A stretch of 64,000 nt of DNA from JAWLBM01 sp041687675. GTDB lineage: Bacteria; Pseudomonadota; Alphaproteobacteria; Rhizobiales; Pleomorphomonadaceae. The stretch lies in the NCBI GenBank assembly GCA_041687675.1, contig JAWLBM010000004.1, forward strand, positions 132,688-196,687. The letters run 5' to 3'. Shown piece after piece: positions 53,546-61,858 of the stretch (positions are counted from its first letter, which is position 1; each line of letters starts with the position of its first letter). The position numbers and the translations under genes were made by a program. The notes below the pieces were generated by a model. That model saw only the letters and a list, made by a program, of their open reading frames with translations, was not told the origin of the DNA and made no database searches.

Positions 53546-53701
53546 GGCGAGGGGCGGGACCCGCCGCGCGCCGCTTGAGGAGGATCAACGCGCGAGCGGC
53601 CGCGACCGGGCACGGTGGGGCACGGATCGCGGACGACCGATCAGGTTCGCGGAATGCGGTCGGCGCGGACGTCGCCGGCGGCCCGGCGGCGGGAGCCAGC
53701 G

Positions 53702-54739
53702 ATGAACCCGGACTCGAGCTACATGCAAGCCGTCGCCCGGCAGCGGGAGCCGGGCCGCGAGGCTGTCGACGGCCTGCTGGACCTGCGGGACCTGGTCCGG
53801 CTCGGCACCCTCGCCGCCTCCAGCCACAACACCCAGCCGTGGATCTTCCGCCTCGGCGAGAGGTCGCTGTCGATCCACCCGGACTTCGAGCGCCGGTGCC
53901 CGGTGGTCGACCCGGACGACGCGCACCTGTGGAAGAGCCTCGGCTGCGCCGCCGAGAACATCGTCCAGGCCGCCGCCGCCCAGGCCCATGCCGCCGACGT
54001 GACCTTCGACGAGGCCGGGTCGCGCCTCCTGCTGCGCTTCGAGCCCTCCGCGTCGATGCGCCCGACGCCGCTGTCGGCGGCGATCCCGCGGCGGCAATCC
54101 ACCCGGCGGCCCTACGACGGCCGGCCGATTCCGCCGCGCGAGCGGGACCTGCTGGAGGCCGCCGGGACGGGGGAGGGCGTCCGCGTGCTCCTCATCGACG
54201 ATCCGCGCCGGCGCGAGGACCTCGTCGAGCTCGTCCGCGAAGGCGACATCGCGCAGCTCGGCGACCCGGCCTTCCGCCGCGAGCTGGTCTCGTGGCTGCG
54301 CTTCAACGACCGCGCGGCGCTCGCCACCGGCGACGGTCTCGCGAGCCGACCTGCGGGGCAGCCGCAGATCCCGGAGTTCCTCGCCCGGTTCGTGATCGGC
54401 CTCGTCCTGCGCGGCCGCGCCCAGGCCGACCTCGACGCCCGCAACATGAGGAGCTCGCCGCTCGTCGCCGTCTTCCTCGGCGAGGCGGACACGGTGCGCC
54501 AGTGGGTGGAGGCCGGCCGGGCCTACGAGCGCTTTGCGCTGCAGGCGAGCGCGCTCGGCCTTCGCACCGCGCACCTCAACCAGCCGATCGAGGTCCGCGC
54601 CCTGCGGCCGCGGCTTGCCTCGGCGCTCGCCACGGAGGGGGTGCCTCTGCTGATCCTCAGGGTCGGCTACGGCCCGGAGGCCCCGTTCAGCCTTCGCCGG
54701 CCGGTCGAGCAGGTGATCCGCTCCGGGCCCGTGTCCTGA
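53702..54739 (+). CDS. Nitroreductase-fold FMN protein, Acg family
   Basis: A 345-aa protein. The N-terminal half has LAASSHNTQPWIFRL (FMN-binding Arg/Ser region of nitroreductases) and RRQSTRRPYDGRPIPP; the C-terminal half has ERFALQASALGLRTAHLNQP. This fits the Acg-like family, fused lobes of the nitroreductase fold that often lack normal FMN turnover. The ATG at 53702 has GGGAG 6 nt upstream. It is convergent with aroC, 12 bp between stops. Its function is unclear. Confidence 0.82.
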   Translation: MNPDSSYMQAVARQREPGREAVDGLLDLRDLVRLGTLAASSHNTQPWIFRLGERSLSIHPDFERRCPVVDPDDAHLWKSLGCAAENIVQAAAAQAHAADVTFDEAGSRLLLRFEPSASMRPTPLSAAIPRRQSTRRPYDGRPIPPRERDLLEAAGTGEGVRVLLIDDPRRREDLVELVREGDIAQLGDPAFRRELVSWLRFNDRAALATGDGLASRPAGQPQIPEFLARFVIGLVLRGRAQADLDARNMRSSPLVAVFLGEADTVRQWVEAGRAYERFALQASALGLRTAHLNQPIEVRALRPRLASALATEGVPLLILRVGYGPEAPFSLRRPVEQVIRSGPVS

Positions 54740-54751
54740 CCCGGCCGCGGT

Positions 54752-55870
54752 TCAGCCCCGGCTGATCCCGATCCCGCCCTCCCGGCCGGTCTGCGCCCGG
54801 TGGCGGAGGAAGTGGTCGGCGAGCACGCAGGCGACCATGGCCTCGCCGACGGGCACGGCGCGGATGCCGACGCAGGGGTCGTGCCGGCCCTTGGTGCGCA
54901 CGTCCACCTCGTTGCCGGCGCGGTCGATCGAGAGGCGCTCGGTGAGGATCGAGGAGGTGGGCTTCACCGCGAAGCGCACCACCACCGGCTGGCCGGAGGA
55001 GATGCCCCCGAGGACGCCGCCGGCGTGGTTGGCGGAGAACAGCACCGAGCCGTCGTTGCCCATCCGCATCTCGTCGGCGTTCTCCTCGCCGGTAAGTTCG
55101 GCCGCGGCCATGCCGGCGCCGATCTCCACGCCCTTCACCGCGTTGATCGACATCAGCGCCGAGGCGATGTCCTGGTCGAGCTTGCCGTAGACGGGCGCGC
55201 CCCAGCCCGGCGGCACGCCCTCGGCCACCACCTCGATCACCGCGCCGACCGAGGAGCCTGCCTTGCGGATCTCGTCGAGATAGGCCTCGAAGCGCGGCAC
55301 GGCGGCAGGGTCCGGGCAGAAGAAGGGGTTGTCGTCCACCGCCGACCAGTCCCAGTTCGCCCGGTCGATCGCCTCGCGGCCGATCCGGACCAGCGCGGCC
55401 CGCACCGTCACGCCGGGGATGACCTTGCGGGCGATCGCCCCGGCGGCGACCCGCGCCGCCGTCTCGCGCGCCGACGAGCGGCCGCCGCCGCGGTAGTCGC
55501 GCACGCCGTACTTCATGTCGTAGGTGAAGTCGGCGTGGCCGGGCCGGTAGCGGTCGCGGATCTCGCCGTAGTCCTTGGAGCGCTGGTCGACGTTGCGGAT
55601 CATCAGCGAGATCGGCGTGCCGGTGGTCACAGGGCCGCCGGTGCGCTCGTCCTCGAACACCCCGGAGAGGATCTCCACCTCGTCCGGCTCGCGGCGCTGG
55701 GTGACGAAGCGCGACTGGCCGGGCTTGCGGCGGTCGAGGAAGGCCTGGATCTCCGCCGCCGTCAGCGGCAGGCCCGGCGGGCAGCCGTCCACCACGCAGC
55801 CGATCGCCGGGCCGTGGCTCTCGCCCCAGGTCGTGACGCGGAAGAGATGTCCGAAGCTGTTGTGCGACAT
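54752..55870 (-). CDS. aroC: Chorismate synthase
   Basis: A 372-aa AroC, which converts 5-enolpyruvylshikimate-3-phosphate to chorismate with reduced FMN. Diagnostic segments are FGHLFRVTTWGESHGPAIGC, RRKPGQSRFVTQRREPDEVE, DYRGGGRSSARETAARVAAG and GILGGIS-like AGGVLGGISSGQP. Length and motifs are standard. It stands alone, divergent from the uracil-DNA glycosylase gene. Confidence 0.96.
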   Translation of the reverse strand: MSHNSFGHLFRVTTWGESHGPAIGCVVDGCPPGLPLTAAEIQAFLDRRKPGQSRFVTQRREPDEVEILSGVFEDERTGGPVTTGTPISLMIRNVDQRSKDYGEIRDRYRPGHADFTYDMKYGVRDYRGGGRSSARETAARVAAGAIARKVIPGVTVRAALVRIGREAIDRANWDWSAVDDNPFFCPDPAAVPRFEAYLDEIRKAGSSVGAVIEVVAEGVPPGWGAPVYGKLDQDIASALMSINAVKGVEIGAGMAAAELTGEENADEMRMGNDGSVLFSANHAGGVLGGISSGQPVVVRFAVKPTSSILTERLSIDRAGNEVDVRTKGRHDPCVGIRAVPVGEAMVACVLADHFLRHRAQTGREGGIGISRG

Positions 55871-56029
55871 GGCGGCCGGGTGTGTCCTCGAGGAGCGGGA
55901 TCCGTCGCCTCTTACGGCCTCGGGGCCGGGGCGTCAAACGCGAGCGGTCGCGCCGGCCGCCCGGCGCGTCCCGGATCGATCGGCAGGCGGAAGGGTTGAG
56001 CCCGGGGGAGCGACAAGGGAGACATGCGG

Positions 56030-56647
56030 ATGGCGAGGGACGAGGCGGGACGGCCAGGCGGCGGGATCGCGCGGCTGAGGGCCGAAGCGGCGGGCTGCCG
56101 GCGCTGCCCGCTGTTCGCCAACGCCACGCAGACGGTGTTCGGCGAGGGGCCCGAGGACGCGCGGCTGGTGGTCGTCGGCGAGCAGCCGGGCGACAGCGAG
56201 GACCGCGCCGGCCGGCCCTTCGTCGGTCCCGCCGGCGGCGTCTTCGACGAGGCGGCCGAGGCGGCCGGGCTCGACCGGTCGGAGATCTACGTGACCAATG
56301 CGGTGAAGCATTTCAAGTTCGAGCCGCGGGGCAAGCGGCGCCTGCACAAGAAGCCCTCCGCCGGCGAGATCGCCGCCTGCCGCTGGTGGCTGGACCTCGA
56401 ACTCGAGACGATCGGCCCCGAGCTGGTGGTCGGCATGGGCGGCACCGCGGTCGCCTCGCTGGTCGGCCGGCCGGTCAAGATCACCGCGATGCGGGGGAGC
56501 TTCTTTGAGACGGCCGGCGGGCTGGAGGGCTTCGCCACCCTGCACCCGAGCGCCATCCTCCGCCTGCCCGACAAGGCGCTGAGGGCCAAGGCCCGGGCGA
56601 CCTTCGTCGACGACCTGAAGCGGGTGGCCGAGCGGCTCGCGGGTTAG
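56030..56647 (+). CDS. udgX: UdgX-type uracil-DNA glycosylase
   Basis: A 205-aa family 4-like uracil-DNA glycosylase. It has four N-terminal Cys-type iron-sulfur positions in part (CRRCPLF), motif GEQPGDSEDRAGRPFVGPAG, YVTNAVKHFKFEP and HPSAILRLP. The insert KRRLHKKP (residues 102-109, His106) is the KRRIHK loop that defines UdgX, in which the His forms a covalent link to the abasic sugar after uracil excision. The ATG at 56030 was preferred because AGGGAG is 8 nt upstream; the ATG at 56024 is too close. It handles uracil in DNA by forming a stable protein-DNA adduct. Confidence 0.87.
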   Translation: MARDEAGRPGGGIARLRAEAAGCRRCPLFANATQTVFGEGPEDARLVVVGEQPGDSEDRAGRPFVGPAGGVFDEAAEAAGLDRSEIYVTNAVKHFKFEPRGKRRLHKKPSAGEIAACRWWLDLELETIGPELVVGMGGTAVASLVGRPVKITAMRGSFFETAGGLEGFATLHPSAILRLPDKALRAKARATFVDDLKRVAERLAG

Positions 56648-56737
56648 CTGGCCGGCTCGGCTCTCTACCGTCGTCCCGCCGGCGCCGGCCTCGACGTCTC
56701 TCATCCCGGCAAATGCCGGCCCCGCCGCGCCTTTCTC

Positions 56738-56942
56738 GTCATTCCGGCGAAAGCCGGCATCCAGGAACCTCGCGGAGCCGCAGCGGCCCGCCTCCTCTCT
56801 CCCGTCATCCCGGAGACCCTCGCGGAGCCGCGGCGGCCTGCGTCCTCTCTCCCGTCATCCCGGCGAAAGCCGGCATCCAGGAACCTCGCGGAGCCGCAGC
56901 GGCGATGTCGCACGTCATCCCGGCTTTCGCCGGGATGACGTG
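56738..56942. repeat. Cluster of REP-like palindromic repeats
   Basis: Two nearly identical 50-bp copies (56738-56787 and 56853-56902) differ at one base. Each contains the palindrome CCGGCGAAAGCCGG followed by CATCCAGGAACCTCGCGGAG. A shorter degenerate copy lies between them at 56803-56838, retaining the GTCATCCCGG start and CTCGCGGAGCCG end. A fourth unit forms the long hairpin at 56911-56942. The GTCAT(T/C)CCGGCGAAAGCCGG core is a widespread proteobacterial REP-type sequence. The 392-bp gap 56648-57039 holds no gene. Confidence 0.8.
56911..56942. terminator. 14-bp perfect hairpin built from two opposed REP units
   Basis: CACGTCATCCCGGC (56911-56924) and its exact reverse complement (56929-56942) flank the loop TTTC. 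It is the strongest hairpin in the window and lies between the convergent udgX and RTX genes, so it could stop transcripts from both sides. It has no long T-run. Confidence 0.55.
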
Positions 56943-57039
56943 CGGGTGGTTCGGCGCGACCACGGCGGGGCGGGGTCGCCCGGGGACGTCCGAATTCAGC
57001 CGCGGCGCCGACCCGGGCGCCACCCGCAGCGCCAACCAG

Positions 57040-58038
57040 TCACTTCAGCCGCAGCGCCGAGTTGGCGAGCGTCTTCACGCCCGGCAGCCTCACCGCGAAG
57101 TCGGCCTTGCGGTCGCCGTCGAGGTCGGCCTGGAGCTTGCCGGCGGCGAAGCGGAGTTCGCCGGCCTTGCCGGTGAAGCGCTTGGCCCCGCGCCAGGCGA
57201 AGCGCTGGCGCCCCTTCGTCGCCGGCACGGCGTCGAAGGCGCTGAGGTCGATGCGGTCCCCGGTCGACAGGTCGGTGACGGTGTCCGGGCGGTTCGCCCG
57301 GCTGTCGGCCGCGCGGCGGAAGACGAAGCTGTCCGCGCCCGCGCCGCCGGTGAGGCTGTCGCGGCCGCCGCGGCCCTCGAGCCGGTCGTTGCCGTCCCCG
57401 CCGAGGAGGGCGTCGGCGCCGTTGCCGCCGGAGAGCCTGTCGGCCAAGGACGAGCCGACCAGCGCCTCGAAGCCGGTGAAGCTGGCCTCGCCGGCCTTGC
57501 CGGACCTGAGGTCGGCCACCACGCCGGCGGTCGCGCCGGCGAAGGAGAGGGTGTCGAGCCCCTCGCCGCCGTCGAGCACGTCGGCGCCGCCGCCGCCCTC
57601 GATCCGGTCGTCCCCGGCAAGGCCGGAGATCGTCTCGGCGGCCGCGGTGCCGAGGATCTCGTTGGCAAGCTCGTTCCCCGTGCCCGAGGCCGCGCCGGGA
57701 CGCAGCACCAGCCGCTCCACGTCCGGCGGCAGGGCGAAGGCGACCGAGGCCTCCACGGTGTCCGTACCGCCGCCGGGGATCTCGTTCACCGTGTCGCCCG
57801 GATCGTCGACGACGTAGACGTCGTCGCCGCCGTTGCCGGTCATGGCGTCCTTGCCCGCCCCGCCGTCGAGCCGATCCGCGCCGCCCTTGCCGAGGAGGGT
57901 GTCGTCGCCGCCGAGGCCGGAGAGCTGGTTGTCGCCGTCGTTGCCGGTGATGACGTTGGCGAGCCCGTTGCCGGTGCCGGAGAGGTTCCCCGTGCCGACG
58001 AGGGTCAGGTTCTCCACCTCCTCGTCGCCGGGCAGGGC
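57040..58038 (-). pseudogene. C-terminal part of RTX protein, beyond an in-frame stop
   Basis: The frame continues directly from the 1010-aa upstream RTX gene after one TAA (58039-58041). The joined sequence would read VDTVLASVS-stop-ALPGDEEVENLTLVG. RTX relatives normally have Tyr there (SVSYALP), so a TAC or TAT to TAA change explains it. The 325-aa open part from GTG 58017 has more glycine-rich nonapeptide repeats (GGAGKDAMTG, GGDGNDRLEG, GGAGADSFVF) and a C-terminal domain (DRIDLSAFDAV, FAVRLPGVKTL) resembling the secretion region of type I substrates. Without readthrough it would be lost or made separately. Confidence 0.75.
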
Positions 58039-61000
58039 TTAGGAGACCGAGGCGAGCACCGTGTCGACGCCCTCGTTCGCGGCTTCGGACACGGTATCGC
58101 CGGGATCGTCGACGGCGAAGGTGTCGTCCCCCGGCCCGCCGGCCATCGTATCGACGCCGGCCCCGCCGTCGAGCAGGTCGCCTCCCTCGCCGCCGGAGAG
58201 GGCGTCGACGCCCTCGCCACCCTTCAGGGTGTCGTCGCCCGCCCCGCCGGAAACTGTGTCGTCGCCGGCCCCGCCGTCGATCGTGTCCTTGCCGCCGTTG
58301 CCCGAGAGGATGTCGTTGCCTCCCTTGCCGAATATCTGGTCGTCGGTCGGACCGGCGCTGATGTCGTCGTTCCCGTCGGTGCCGTCGAGCCCGGCGACCG
58401 CCACCTGCACCGTCAGCGAGCCGGCCGCGTTGTAGAGGTCGCGGGCGGCGATCTTGAAGCTGTCCGGCCCCGTCGGAGCGCCTGCATCGGCCGCGTAGAT
58501 CACCGCCGGAGGCGAGGATTGCAGCGTGAGCGATCCGTGCGTGGGCTCTATCTGGACCTCCAGCGTCGCCGGGTCGCCCTCGGGATCGGCGATGGTCAGC
58601 GGGATCGTCACCGGCGCGCCGCCGGCCGTCGCGGTGATAGTGGTCGTGCCGGTGAGCGTCGGGGGCATGTTCCCCGGACCGGGATCGGCGGCGCTGACGG
58701 TGCCGTCGGCGAATTCGAGAAACTCGACCCCGTCGAGGAAGTCCTTGCCCTCGGGGCTTCCGGTCACCCGATCGTCGATCTGGAGGGAGCCGACGGACGA
58801 GATGGCGTAGCGCCGCCGCGGTCCCGGGTAGACGGCCGTGTCCGCCATGCCGTCGCCGCCGGAGATGATGTCGTCTCCGGCCCCTCCGCTCAGGCGGTCG
58901 TCGCCGCCGTTGCCCTCCAGCGTGTCGTTGCCGCCATAGCCGATGATCACGTCATTCTGGGCGCCGCCCGAGAGAATGTTGTTGGCGTCGGTTCCTTCGA
59001 TGAACAGCCCGATCCCGACCGTCACGACGAAGTCGCTCTCGCCGCCGTAGGGATCCTTGGCGCGGAGCTTGAAGCTATCGGTCGACGCGCTGCCGTCGGG
59101 CTCGTAGATCGCCGAATGCCAGGGCACGGTGACCAGCTCGAGCGTGCCGGCGGTCGGCGCATCGACCACCTCGACGGTGATCGGGTCGCCGTCGGGGTCG
59201 CCGACCGTCAGCGGCAGGGTCACGGCCGGGCCGCCGTCGAGGGCGGAGACCGTCGCCGGCCCGGTCAGCGTCGGCGGCGCGTTGGCCGCTCCGGGGGCCT
59301 CGACCGGCACGGGGGCGGCGGCGCCGAACTGCAGGAACTCGACGCCCGTGAGGGTGTCGGTTCCCTCGCTCGCGCCCGGATCGAGGTCGCTCACCGTGTA
59401 GGTTCCCGGCGCCGCCGGGTCCTCGGCGACCGCATAGCGGCTGCGGTTGCCCGGATAGACCGCGGTGTCGGTGCCGTCGCCGCCCGCGAGCATGTCGTCG
59501 CCGGGTCCGCCATGGAGGCGGTCGTCGCCGTTTCCGCCGTCGAGGCTGTCGTTGCCGCCCGGCGAGGGCGGCAGGGTCGCGAGGAAGACGTCGAACTGGT
59601 TGTTTGTGTCGCCGGCGATGACATTGGAATCGCCGGAAGTGAAAAGGATGCCGCTGCCGTCGGGGGTGTAGCGCGACCCGGCGAGCGCGGAGTGCGACGT
59701 GGTCTGGCCCTGGTTGACATGGGTTGCGACCGGCTCGATCGCCCCCGTGACGAGGTCGACCCGGTAGATGCTGGATCCGGCCGCCGGCCCCGCGACGCCG
59801 GGCACCGGGGCGCCGACGGTCGTGACCACGGCCTCCGACCAGTCGGGCGAGACCTCGAAGCCGAAAACCTCGAGGCCCGGCGCGGGCGCAGAGAGTTGCC
59901 GCGTCACAAGGTCCTTGACGTAGAGTCGCCCCTTGCCATCCGTGCCGAAGCCGAGGTTCGTCGCGGTCGAGTAGAAGGCGACATGGCGCCCGTCCGGAGA
60001 GATCCTCGGGTTCTGGGACGGCGCATCCGCCTGCGTCTCGATCCCGTTCGCATCCGGAGAGGAACTGGACGCCAGCACCACCTTGCCCTTGTCCGGCCCG
60101 CTCGTCTCGATATTCTTGACGAAAACGTCCGCCTGCCCGTTCGTATCAATCTTGGGGCCGGACCAGGCGGCGCCGAGAAGGTTGGTGGAACTGGACCTGA
60201 TGGCGACCCGGCGGCCGTCCGGCGTCAGGTCGAAGGCGGCCGCGCTGCCGTCACCGGCCTCGTCGAAGCCGTTGAAATTCGGCGGTCCGCCGGAAATCAC
60301 GCGGGACGTGCCGGTTGAGAGGTTCGCTTCGTAGATATCGAACGGGCCTGAGCTCGACAAGGTGCGGACGAAAGCGATCCGTGCGCCGTCGCCATAGAAG
60401 ACCGGCACAGTCATGTTGCCGGTCAACTGCACCACCGGGGCGAGGCGCCGCGAGCCAAGGTCCTTCACGTAGATGTCGCTCGTGAAAAAGTTGCCGGGCA
60501 GCGTGTTCGACGTCGACGAGAAGGCGATCCGCCCGCCCTCGGGCGAGAAACTCGCCGGGGGTGTGCCCGAACCGACCGCAACGACGGTTTCGCTGCCGTC
60601 GGCGGCCGGCGAGGTGGACGAGGCCGGCAGAAGCGCGCCGTCGCCAAGGCTCTTGACGAGAAGCAGCGGGTTGTTGGGGCCAGCCTCGATGACGTAGCCG
60701 GGCAGCGTCGGGCGGCCGAGGAAGGCCGCCTTGTCGCCGGCCATCGACATGACCGGCGACCTGCTGGAGCCGTCGAGCTCCGCCTCGACGCCGTTCGCGT
60801 CCGGCGCGCGCGTCGACAGGCGCACGATCGACACCGGCGCCCCGGACCCTGCCCCCCGGTCGCCGTGGAGGATGTCGTCGCCGTCGCCGCCCATGATCAT
60901 GTCCGCCCCGGCGCCGCCGACGATCACGTCGGGCCCGGCCGTGCCGGTGATGTTCGCGGCCCCGGCCGGCGGGGCGGGGAGGACGAGGGCCGCGGCCAGG

Positions 61001-61071
61001 GCGCCGGAGAGGAGCCGGGCGGCGGGGCCGCGGACGCGGGCGGAACGGCGCGGGCGGGACGGCATCGGCAT
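58039..61071 (-). CDS. Large RTX/calcium-binding repeat protein, truncated by in-frame TAA
   Basis: A 1010-aa protein. An N-terminal Arg-rich and hydrophobic stretch looks like a signal peptide (cleavage near APPAGAANI). A first RTX block (GTAGPDVIVGGAGADMIMGG) is followed by a ~450-residue WD40/TolB-like propeller with repeated FSPEGGRIAFSS, LTPDGRRVAI and ISPDGRHVAFYS motifs. Then come RTX blocks (GGNDSLDGGNGDDRLHGG), two cadherin-like modules (PPTLTGPATVS, PPTLTGTTTIT) and further RTX. GGAGG lies 6 nt before the ATG. It is a secreted calcium-binding protein, probably surface or matrix associated. An N-terminal signal plus a C-terminal RTX tail is unusual. The full frame would be ~1343 aa. 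Confidence 0.82.
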   Translation of the reverse strand: MPMPSRPRRSARVRGPAARLLSGALAAALVLPAPPAGAANITGTAGPDVIVGGAGADMIMGGDGDDILHGDRGAGSGAPVSIVRLSTRAPDANGVEAELDGSSRSPVMSMAGDKAAFLGRPTLPGYVIEAGPNNPLLLVKSLGDGALLPASSTSPAADGSETVVAVGSGTPPASFSPEGGRIAFSSTSNTLPGNFFTSDIYVKDLGSRRLAPVVQLTGNMTVPVFYGDGARIAFVRTLSSSGPFDIYEANLSTGTSRVISGGPPNFNGFDEAGDGSAAAFDLTPDGRRVAIRSSSTNLLGAAWSGPKIDTNGQADVFVKNIETSGPDKGKVVLASSSSPDANGIETQADAPSQNPRISPDGRHVAFYSTATNLGFGTDGKGRLYVKDLVTRQLSAPAPGLEVFGFEVSPDWSEAVVTTVGAPVPGVAGPAAGSSIYRVDLVTGAIEPVATHVNQGQTTSHSALAGSRYTPDGSGILFTSGDSNVIAGDTNNQFDVFLATLPPSPGGNDSLDGGNGDDRLHGGPGDDMLAGGDGTDTAVYPGNRSRYAVAEDPAAPGTYTVSDLDPGASEGTDTLTGVEFLQFGAAAPVPVEAPGAANAPPTLTGPATVSALDGGPAVTLPLTVGDPDGDPITVEVVDAPTAGTLELVTVPWHSAIYEPDGSASTDSFKLRAKDPYGGESDFVVTVGIGLFIEGTDANNILSGGAQNDVIIGYGGNDTLEGNGGDDRLSGGAGDDIISGGDGMADTAVYPGPRRRYAISSVGSLQIDDRVTGSPEGKDFLDGVEFLEFADGTVSAADPGPGNMPPTLTGTTTITATAGGAPVTIPLTIADPEGDPATLEVQIEPTHGSLTLQSSPPAVIYAADAGAPTGPDSFKIAARDLYNAAGSLTVQVAVAGLDGTDGNDDISAGPTDDQIFGKGGNDILSGNGGKDTIDGGAGDDTVSGGAGDDTLKGGEGVDALSGGEGGDLLDGGAGVDTMAGGPGDDTFAVDDPGDTVSEAANEGVDTVLASVS

Positions 61072-61137
61072 GTCTGACCTCCGGGGCGAACCGGATGGTC
61101 ATGACATACACTGGCAGAAATATCAATCTGTGCGCCG

Positions 61138-61848
61138 TCAGGCTCCCGCCCGCGCCGCCTCCAGCGTCCGCTTCTGCCGGCCTTCCGCGTCGAAGTTCGC
61201 CGGGTCGAGCCAGGCTTCGAAGCCCGCCCGTATCCTCGGCCACTCCGTGTCGAGCACCGAGTACCAGGCGGTGTCGCGGTTGCGGCCCTTCACCACCATG
61301 TGCTGGCGAAACACCCCCTCGAAGGTGAAGCCCAGCCGCTCGGCGGCGCGGCGGGAGGGGGCGTTGAGGGCGTTGCACTTCCACTCGTAGCGGCGGTAGC
61401 CGAGGTCGAAGGCGCGCTTCATCATCAGGTACATGGCCTCGGTGGACATCACCGTCCGCTGCAGCGCCGGCGGGAAGGCGATGTAGCCGACCTCGATCGA
61501 CCCGTTGGCCGGGTCGATCCGCATCAGGCTCGCCGTGCCGAGGGCGCGCCCGGAGGCCCGTTCGACGACGGCGAACTGCATCGGATCCCCAGCGGCCGCG
61601 GCGGGCCCGGCCCAGGCGAGGTAGTCGTCGAGCGTCGCAAAGGGGCCGTTCGGCATCCAGGTCCACATCCGCCCGCCGGGGCTTTGCGCCTGCGCCTCGA
61701 AGAGGTCGCGGCCGTGGCGGGCCGGGTCGAGCGGCTCGAGCACCACGCTGCGGCCCTCCATCGGGCTGCGGTCCGGCCGCGGTCGCGGCGTCCAGCCCTC
61801 GACCGGAACGCCGACCGGGTCGCCCGCGGGCGTCAGGTCGTGGCTCAT
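61138..61848 (-). CDS. GNAT-family N-acetyltransferase (RimJ-like)
   Basis: A 236-aa protein with a GNAT domain from about residue 35: VVLEPLDPARH, GTASLMRIDPANGSIEVGYI and NAPSRRAAERLGFTFEGVFR (acetyl-CoA/C-terminal motif). The HMVVKGRNRDTAWYSVLDTE end fits the RimJ/RimL-like group that includes GCN5-type proteins of unknown substrate. It ends ~65 bp from the RTX start and begins 11 bp after the dxs stop, so it may be co-transcribed with dxs. Confidence 0.87.
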   Translation of the reverse strand: MSHDLTPAGDPVGVPVEGWTPRPRPDRSPMEGRSVVLEPLDPARHGRDLFEAQAQSPGGRMWTWMPNGPFATLDDYLAWAGPAAAAGDPMQFAVVERASGRALGTASLMRIDPANGSIEVGYIAFPPALQRTVMSTEAMYLMMKRAFDLGYRRYEWKCNALNAPSRRAAERLGFTFEGVFRQHMVVKGRNRDTAWYSVLDTEWPRIRAGFEAWLDPANFDAEGRQKRTLEAARAGA

Positions 61849-61858
61849 CGGCGCCGGC

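Noticed and set aside
56738..56942. Regularly spaced repeats considered as a CRISPR array.
   Set aside because: Units are few, palindromic REP type, unevenly spaced and without unique spacers; no cas genes.
56713..60318. A 1201-codon plus-strand frame antisense to the RTX gene.
   Set aside because: It mirrors the Gly/Asp repeats of the RTX protein and includes the REP repeats; no ribosome site or recognised domain.
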